Of a stretch of 9,494 nucleotides of DNA, positions 4,626 through 9,494 are shown piece by piece. The stretch lies in contig WQRT01000002.1 of the NCBI GenBank assembly GCA_009786625.1, forward strand, positions 28,206 to 37,699. Reading direction: 5' to 3'. The DNA is from Treponema sp. (lineage in GTDB: Bacteria; Spirochaetota; Spirochaetia; Treponematales; Breznakiellaceae). Position numbers and translations under genes: made by a program. Every line of letters begins with the position of its first letter. The first letter of the stretch is position 1. The notes below the pieces were generated by a model. The model saw only the letters and a list, made by a program, of their open reading frames with translations. It searched no databases and was not told the DNA's origin.

Positions 4626-6140
4626 ATGGAAACAAAGAAAATAAAAATTAACAGTAACGCTCAAACGCCGTTTAACAATAAGGCTTCATTCTGCGTCGGC
4701 ACAGGCCGCATGAACCTTGCCCTGCGTCACGAGTACCACAATCAACTGGAGAAGATTCAGAAAGATATTCATTTTTCTTATATCCGCGGCCATGGTTTAT
4801 TCTGCGATGACATGGGCGTTTATCATACTTATAACGTTGATGGAGAGGAAAAAATTGAGTTTAACTTCCGCTACATCGACATGGTTTTTGACGATTATCT
4901 ATCTTTGGGATTAAAACCTTTTGTCGAGTTCGGTTTCATGCCGAAAAAACTCGCGTCAGGAGATCAAACTATTTTTTACTGGAAAGGCAATGTCACTCCG
5001 CCGTCCGATTACGATAAGTGGGCTGAGTTGATCAAAGCATCTGTTAATCACTGGATTGAGCGGTACGGCTTAAAGGAAGTGTCAACATGGCTTTTTGAAG
5101 TTTGGAACGAGCCGAACCTGAAAGGTTTCTGGAAAAACGCCGATATGGACGAGTATTTTAAACTATATGATGTCACTTCAAGAGCGGTAAAAAGCTGCGA
5201 TTCAATCCTCCGTGTCGGCGGTCCTTCCATCTGCGGAGTCGATGACGAACGCTGGTTAAAATGTTTTCTTGAATATTGCTCAAAAAGCGGCGCTCCCCTT
5301 GATTTTGTTACGCGCCATGCTTACGCGACCGAGATGCCCGATGTAAACGGGCATTATGTTTACCAGAAACTGCGTCCGCCCGAAGTTTTCCTTGCCGAAC
5401 TTAAAATAAGCCGCGGGATCATTGACAGCTTTCCGCGGTACAAGGGCATGGATATGCACATAACGGAGTTTAACACATCCTACTCTCCTCTTAATCCGAT
5501 TCATGATACAAACCTTAACGCCGCTTATACAGCCCGCCTGTTAAGCGAAATGGGAGATACTTGCGCGTCTTACTCTTACTGGACATTCGGCGATGTGTTC
5601 GAGGAAGCCGGCGTTTCCTTTACTCCGTTTTCAGGCTGCTTCGGGCTTCTTGCCAACGGGATGATACCAAAACCGACATTTTGGGCGTTTGAGTTCTTCA
5701 GTAAAATCGGAACAGACGCAATTGCGCGTAACGAAAATTTTATCATTACTAAAAACGAAAAAGGCGGGCTTGCTGGTATCGCGTGGAACCCCAAAGAGGA
5801 CTCAGGCGGGTCAGACATAACGCTTGATTTTACGTTTGAACTTGAAAACGGCGATTACTCTCTGGTAAAAAAACTGGTAGACGAAAATACATGCAATCCG
5901 CTTAAAGCGTGGATCGACATAGGCTCCCCGCCGTACCCCGGCGAAAGCCAGCTTAAACTGTTACGCGAAACTGCTCAGCCGCGGACAGCAACGCAAAGAT
6001 TTCAGGTAACGGACAAGACTCTTAACATCAATATAACGTTATCCGCAAATGCGCTCATCTATTTTGAAATAAAAAAAATAAATCCGCAGACAGACAGAGG
6101 CTTTGACCCGGAACGCGTAAGAGGAGCTGTAAACGCCTGA
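4626..6140 (+). CDS. xynB: GH39 beta-xylosidase (504 aa), cytoplasmic
   Basis: Glycoside hydrolase family 39 retaining beta-xylosidases release xylose from the non-reducing ends of xylo-oligosaccharides. The typical family start (SFCVGTGRMNLALRHEY, SYIRGHGL near residue 51) is present. The catalytic acid/base is Glu162 in FEVWNEPNL and the nucleophile is Glu281 in HITEFNTSYSP. EFGFMP (101-106) and SYWTFGDVFEE (316-327) are also typical. After the barrel, about residue 370 onward, comes a beta-sandwich-like region. Length matches the family. There is no signal peptide, so it should act on imported sugars in the cytoplasm; no transporter or other xylan gene is visible here. The ATG has no Shine-Dalgarno sequence; the conserved N-terminus requires a start close to it. 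A 30-bp dyad just upstream suggests repression by sugar status (inference). It ends 9 bp from the convergent lipoprotein gene. A related GH39 specificity such as alpha-L-iduronidase is less likely. Confidence 0.92.
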   Translation: METKKIKINSNAQTPFNNKASFCVGTGRMNLALRHEYHNQLEKIQKDIHFSYIRGHGLFCDDMGVYHTYNVDGEEKIEFNFRYIDMVFDDYLSLGLKPFVEFGFMPKKLASGDQTIFYWKGNVTPPSDYDKWAELIKASVNHWIERYGLKEVSTWLFEVWNEPNLKGFWKNADMDEYFKLYDVTSRAVKSCDSILRVGGPSICGVDDERWLKCFLEYCSKSGAPLDFVTRHAYATEMPDVNGHYVYQKLRPPEVFLAELKISRGIIDSFPRYKGMDMHITEFNTSYSPLNPIHDTNLNAAYTARLLSEMGDTCASYSYWTFGDVFEEAGVSFTPFSGCFGLLANGMIPKPTFWAFEFFSKIGTDAIARNENFIITKNEKGGLAGIAWNPKEDSGGSDITLDFTFELENGDYSLVKKLVDENTCNPLKAWIDIGSPPYPGESQLKLLRETAQPRTATQRFQVTDKTLNINITLSANALIYFEIKKINPQTDRGFDPERVRGAVNA

Positions 6141-6149
6141 TTTAAATTT

Positions 6150-6734
6150 TTAACTGCGGCTGTAACGCTGTCTGTTTCTGTTTTCCGCCCGCTCTCTTTG
6201 CTGCACGGAGGATGATCCCGAGCAATCGTAATTCATCAAAAAAGCGCCTATATTGGGAAGATCAGGCTGCACCCTCGCCTGCCCTCTGAATCTGTAATTA
6301 ACCTCGCGCATATTAATAACATCGTCTAAAAGCCTGCGGTTCATATTGATAAAATTCATATTAAACCTGAATGCCGACTGTGCGCTTTCAAGAGGAGGAA
6401 TGTCCAAAAGACCGCTTCCCGCGCCCTCTGCCCAGAACATTCCATTGCCGTATAACTGATAAGTAAGCTCTGAAAGCGCGACCGCGAATTCATTAGGGTT
6501 TGTGATTCTCAAAGTCGCTTCAAATTCGGTGACAACAATATCAGCCTGTAAAATAACGATTGATATAACTTCCAGTATAGGTTCAAGGATGATAAGTTCA
6601 GGATCAGATTGAATTTCCGCTTCGGCTTCGAAAGTTATTTCCGGTTCTCCGGCGGCATCAGGCTGCGACCTGCATGCAGCAAGCAAGAACGGGAAAATCA
6701 ATATTATGGACAAAATGATTACAAATCTTCGCAT
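6150..6734 (-). CDS. LEA type 2/WHy-domain lipoprotein, 194 aa
   Basis: The N-terminus (MRRF, hydrophobic core, then LLAAC with Cys21) is a clear lipoprotein signal, so the mature protein is lipid-anchored outside the inner membrane. Residues about 60-170 fit a bacterial LEA-14/WHy beta-sandwich: a strand ending TLRITNPNEFAVAL, then ELTYQLYGNG, then PPLESAQSAFRF and a final GQARV strand. The tail (about 173-194) is polar and Arg/Gln-rich. Such domains are linked to stress or envelope roles in other organisms, but nothing here fixes the function. The ATG has no good ribosome site. A TTGACA at 6771-6766 is 20 bp from a GATAAT at 6745-6740, too wide for a confident promoter. It lies 40 bp after the Memo-like gene and may be co-transcribed with it. 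Its end is 9 bp from the convergent GH39 stop. Confidence 0.8.
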   Translation of the reverse strand: MRRFVIILSIILIFPFLLAACRSQPDAAGEPEITFEAEAEIQSDPELIILEPILEVISIVILQADIVVTEFEATLRITNPNEFAVALSELTYQLYGNGMFWAEGAGSGLLDIPPLESAQSAFRFNMNFINMNRRLLDDVINMREVNYRFRGQARVQPDLPNIGAFLMNYDCSGSSSVQQRERAENRNRQRYSRS

Positions 6735-6774
6735 ACTACATTATCGGCTTTTTTTACAGAGCAAATGTCAATTA

Positions 6775-7611
6775 TTATGCGAATGAGAGTTCACTGTAAT
6801 AGACTGTGCTGTTCTCCGCGCTAACGGCGCTTACAAGGTTTGATTCGGCGCAGCGTAATTTGGTTTTATCGACAAGGCCGCTTTCAAAAAGGCTTACAAC
6901 GAGAGCGCCGCCGCAAGCGTTGAGCCTGCCGTCCAGAATGGCGGAAGCAAGCGCGTTTGAATCTCTTTCAAGAAAAAGCCTTAAAACTTCCTGCGCCTGA
7001 AACCGCGCCGCCGCATCATCATTATCACAGGAGAGATTGCAGGAAACAACGATCAGGGTCTCGTTCAGCACCGGCGTTATAACCTTTTTTAACGCGCCCG
7101 CTAAATCATTAATATACTGAGCTTCTGGCTGCCCCATTAAAACCGGCACAATCGAGGCATTGGGGAAGCAATATTTTACAAAAGGAAGAAGAATTTCGAT
7201 GGAATGTTCCCCAAGGTGAGGGATATCATTTATTTCGATAAAACTTCCGGCAAACTCAAGCTCTTCTGACATTTTATGATCAACTGTAAGGTTGCCGAGG
7301 GGGGTATAAAATGAGTAGGAATTGGAAAGAAATATCCCTTTTTCCCTTTTATCGTGGCACGGCCCCAGAATAACGACACGCCTGATGTTCCCGCTTCTTC
7401 CCAATGCCGATAAAAACGCGTTTGCCGCCAGAACCCCGGAGAATCTCCATGCCCCGTGAGGAGCCACAATCGCCTTAGCGTACCCGCCTTTACCCTTATC
7501 AAGACCGAAAGACTTGAGGATCTCAAGCGTTTCTCCCCTGTCTTCGGGATAAAACAATCCGCAGCCGACAGGGCTGCGAACTCGTCTTTTCTGGGCAAGC
7601 ACAGCTTCCAT
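6775..7611 (-). CDS. Memo-like protein (AmmeMemoRadiSam system protein B family), 278 aa
   Basis: The Memo family has a dioxygenase-like fold with a metal site; the bacterial members often accompany AMMECR1 and a radical SAM enzyme, with unclear function. Seen here: SPVGCGLFYPED near the start, APHGAWRFSG with His52 (usual form PHAGY), LGPCHD with His86, YTPLGNLTVD, EHSIEILLPF with His136, and ACGGAL with Cys233. The usual SSDLSHY is replaced by SCNLSCD (Asn192, Cys195), so one expected Asp and one His are missing. The two His and the Cys thought to bind metal in human Memo have counterparts. No AMMECR1 or radical SAM domain is in this window. The start is uncertain: ATG 7611 is best spaced (9 nt) from AGAG; ATG 7617 and TTG 7635 are in frame upstream. 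A weak terminator separates it from the NFACT gene. Confidence 0.82.
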   Translation of the reverse strand: MEAVLAQKRRVRSPVGCGLFYPEDRGETLEILKSFGLDKGKGGYAKAIVAPHGAWRFSGVLAANAFLSALGRSGNIRRVVILGPCHDKREKGIFLSNSYSFYTPLGNLTVDHKMSEELEFAGSFIEINDIPHLGEHSIEILLPFVKYCFPNASIVPVLMGQPEAQYINDLAGALKKVITPVLNETLIVVSCNLSCDNDDAAARFQAQEVLRLFLERDSNALASAILDGRLNACGGALVVSLFESGLVDKTKLRCAESNLVSAVSAENSTVYYSELSFA

Positions 7612-7619
7612 ATACATTA

Positions 7620-7648
7620 ACTCTAGTGTTTGCAAATGCCGTATGCAA
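7620..7648 (-). promoter_or_regulatory. Weak candidate promoter for the Memo-like gene
   Basis: Minus-strand TTGCAT (7648-7643) and TAGAGT (7625-7620) are separated by 17 bp. Both boxes are imperfect. If used, transcription would begin near 7613, which would favour the ATG at 7611 as the start. Confidence 0.25.
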
Positions 7649-7677
7649 GTAAAAAACGCAGAATTCGAAAAATAGTT

Positions 7678-7700
7678 AAAACATCCGGCGTGGCGGAATG
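7678..7700 (-). terminator. Weak intrinsic terminator after the NFACT gene
   Basis: On the minus strand CATTCCG (7700-7694) pairs with CGGATG (7687-7682), six pairs with one bulged T around loop CCACGC, then TTTT and another T-rich stretch. It starts one base after the NFACT stop codon. The short, bulged stem suggests partial termination. Confidence 0.45.
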
Positions 7701-7701
7701 A

Positions 7702-9138
7702 TCAGCATTTACAGTTTTCCAGAACGCGCAGGCGCTCGTCCTCAACTTTTACATGCAGGTTTTTTTCCTGAGTGGGAATTACAAGGCCTTTAGGGCCGTC
7801 TTTCGCGCGCCTTAAATATTTAACGTGCGTGTAAAATAAATCTCCCTTGCCGTTGTTTCTACCCTTTGAATAAAAGATCGCGAGGTTTCCGGCATCAAGA
7901 AGTATATCGAGGGGAACAGTTTTACCAGCTCTCTGCTTGATAAACACATAAGAGCCGTGATAATCCCTTGCATGCAGCCACAGATCGTTTCCTTTAACGT
8001 GGCGGCGCAGAAGCTCGTCGTTTTCTTTCGCGTCCCTGCCTACGATGATAAGCCAGTCTCCGCGTTTAAACGAAAGCCCGGGGCGCGATTTTTCTTTTTT
8101 TGATATTTTTACGCCGCTTCCGGCGCCGCCGGTTTTTAAAATTTTCGCGAGAACCAGCGGATTTGTTTCACCTAACAGACGTTCAAGTCTTTCAGTTACT
8201 TCCTTTAATTCCCTTTCGCCTTCTTCGATCTCTTTTTGAATATCGGCAAGCCCGTTTTTCGCTTTTCTGTATTGCTCGTAATATTTTCCAGCCTTTGCCG
8301 CGGGAGCGGTACGCGGTTCCAGTTCGATTCGTATAGTTCCGCTTTCATCTGTTACTTCAAGCCATTTGTCATCAGGTTTGATTACCGCGATATTTGATAA
8401 AATTAAATCACCGTAGTTTTTAAGCCTGTCAGCACCGGTAAACGCTTTTTCCTTTTCCCGCAGTCTTTCAAGCGCGGAAGCGATCTTTCCCATGCTTCCC
8501 TCGCAGACGCGCCTTGCCTGTTCCCTCAATGCGTCAAGCGAAAGGCTGCCTCCCTGCGATGCGTACAATTCATCGATCTTTTTATTGAATGATCCTTCGC
8601 CAGGAATTTCGCGTATATTGTATTCCTTCCGCGCGGTTTTTTGCGGCAGATCATTTTTTTCTTCTGCTTCTTCAGGCGCGTAACTGCCGCCTGTTACTTC
8701 ACCGCGCTTGGGATGGCGGCGCATTGCGTCCAACACAACGCCTTCTTCATCCGTTACGATGAAATTCGCGGCGTTTGACCAAAGGCGGATATACAGTTTA
8801 AAAATACTTTCATGGCGTTTAACGGTAACCCTTACAATGCGGTTATCTCCAAGCTGAACAGCTTCCGTTATCCAGCCGTTAACGATTTTTGATGAGAGAA
8901 ACTGCGCGAAACGCAGGGGTTTATCGTTTTTTGGAACGGCGCCTTTAGCCGCGAGGAAGGTTTCATGGATGCGGCACGCGCCTGAACTTAAACTGACAAG
9001 GATTTGTTTTGTCCCGCCCTTTTTATGAAGGCGCAAAATTATTACATCATACGCGCTTTGCACGGCGCTCTGGATCTGCGCTCCCTCAATATCAAGCTCT
9101 TCGAGGATTAGATTGATCTCTTTCCAGTTCAGCGACAT
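7702..9138 (-). CDS. rqcH: NFACT-family protein, RqcH/Rqc2-like (478 aa)
   Basis: RqcH binds stalled 50S subunits carrying peptidyl-tRNA and directs alanine tailing of the nascent chain. Order seen: NFACT-N (about 1-150, with FAQFLSSKIVNGWI, LGDNRIVRV and NFIVTDEEGVVLDAMRR), a helical middle (about 185-235), a coiled coil (about 283-325), and NFACT-R (about 360-465) with GNDLWLHARDYHGSYVFIK, LAIFYSKGRNNGKGD, YTHVKYLRRAKDGPKGLVI and NLHVKV. At about 480 residues it is shorter than typical RqcH (about 570). The Asp-Arg pair needed for tRNA recruitment in RqcH/Rqc2 is here Asn99-Arg100, so alanine tailing is not assured. The gene starts two bases after the hemerythrin stop (TAA-TC-ATG), has no clear ribosome site and is probably translationally coupled to it. 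Older annotations call this family fibronectin-binding (FbpA). Family certain; exact activity inferred. Confidence 0.88.
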   Translation of the reverse strand: MSLNWKEINLILEELDIEGAQIQSAVQSAYDVIILRLHKKGGTKQILVSLSSGACRIHETFLAAKGAVPKNDKPLRFAQFLSSKIVNGWITEAVQLGDNRIVRVTVKRHESIFKLYIRLWSNAANFIVTDEEGVVLDAMRRHPKRGEVTGGSYAPEEAEEKNDLPQKTARKEYNIREIPGEGSFNKKIDELYASQGGSLSLDALREQARRVCEGSMGKIASALERLREKEKAFTGADRLKNYGDLILSNIAVIKPDDKWLEVTDESGTIRIELEPRTAPAAKAGKYYEQYRKAKNGLADIQKEIEEGERELKEVTERLERLLGETNPLVLAKILKTGGAGSGVKISKKEKSRPGLSFKRGDWLIIVGRDAKENDELLRRHVKGNDLWLHARDYHGSYVFIKQRAGKTVPLDILLDAGNLAIFYSKGRNNGKGDLFYTHVKYLRRAKDGPKGLVIPTQEKNLHVKVEDERLRVLENCKC

Positions 9139-9140
9139 GA

Positions 9141-9494
9141 TTACAGGTTGTTTACATCGTCTTTATTGATCGATAATTTTCCGTCGGCTTTACGGCTTGC
9201 GATCTTGTGAAGGTATTCAAAATATTGTTTATCCATCATCGCGATATGTGAAAGAATCCAGTCCTTTAAAAACCGCGCGAAAGTAGAAAGGGTGTAGCGT
9301 TTACCGGCTTCGTAAAGTTTAATATTTTCGACAACAGTGCGGATAAAAAGATCGTGCTGTTTTTTATGTTCGGCGTAACCCGCGTATTTTGTCGCAATCA
9401 GAATTTTCTCTTCCGCGGCGAAATGCACTTTTACATAATTAACAAGTTCTTGTATAACCTTGTCAAAATAATCGTGTTCCTGTTTATCCTCTCC
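9141..9494 (-). CDS. Bacteriohemerythrin, 5' end cut by window
   Basis: Hemerythrins are four-helix proteins that bind O2 at a non-heme di-iron site and serve in O2 sensing, storage or delivery. The visible 117 residues contain the later ligands in order: HFAAEE (His24, Glu28), EHKKQH (His43, His47), LSHI (His83) and Asp88 in MMDKQYF, counted from the first codon in the window. The first-helix His is upstream of the window edge. The frame is open to the edge, so the GTG at 9428 inside it is not the start. No signal peptide or sensor domain can be judged. The stop lies two bases before the NFACT start, so both genes are likely one transcript. The gene suits an anaerobe or microaerophile meeting oxygen at a gut or sediment interface (inference). 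Confidence 0.93.
   Translation of the reverse strand, partial: GEDKQEHDYFDKVIQELVNYVKVHFAAEEKILIATKYAGYAEHKKQHDLFIRTVVENIKLYEAGKRYTLSTFARFLKDWILSHIAMMDKQYFEYLHKIASRKADGKLSINKDDVNNL

Noticed and set aside
6740..6771. Strong promoter for the lipoprotein gene (TTGACA to GATAAT)
   Set aside because: The spacer is 20 bp, too long for confident recognition, and the gene is close enough to the Memo-like gene to share its transcript.
9426..9428. GTG as the start of the hemerythrin
   Set aside because: The frame is open to the window edge with family-like sequence before it, and the GTG comes just before the iron-ligand His, so it is internal.

Overview
The window looks like a piece of a spirochaete chromosome, most like a Treponema. 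The FliM and FliG sequences carry spirochaete-type motifs, secreted caspase/FGE fusions are common in treponemes, and base composition is moderate. This assignment is inference from sequence style; no database was consulted.

Layout. Positions 1-1660 (minus) hold a two-gene flagellar switch operon, fliG-like then fliM (cut by the window edge), with its own housekeeping-type promoter and a possible 20-codon coupled ORF between the genes. Positions 1750-2580 hold an AT-rich orphan gene with a textbook sigma70 promoter, flanked on both sides by short modular repeats, including a 104-bp tandem repeat with a conserved hairpin. Positions 2616-4256 (minus) encode a secreted caspase-fold protease fused to an FGE/C-type-lectin-like domain that lacks the catalytic cysteines. 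The 369-bp gap at 4257-4625 carries that gene's promoter, a 201-bp near-complete palindrome and a 30-bp perfect dyad. A cytoplasmic GH39 beta-xylosidase gene follows on the plus strand (4626-6140) and runs tail-to-tail, 9 bp apart, into a leftward series: an LEA-type lipoprotein (6150-6734), a divergent Memo-like protein (6775-7611), an NFACT/RqcH-like ribosome quality-control protein (7702-9138) and a bacteriohemerythrin cut by the right edge (9141-9494).

Functional reading. The flagellar pair would act at the cytoplasmic switch ring, but this FliG has lost several residues used for FliM and stator contacts, so it may be a specialised paralogue. GH39 suggests use of imported xylo-oligosaccharides. 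Hemerythrin and NFACT are tightly coupled and probably co-transcribed. The orphan gene, the palindrome and the repeats look like small mobile or accessory elements inserted between core genes.

The best leads for something undescribed are the altered FliG/FliM pair, the 201-bp palindrome beside the 30-bp dyad, the repeat-flanked orphan cassette and the caspase-FGE fusion. Nothing here by itself proves a new system.
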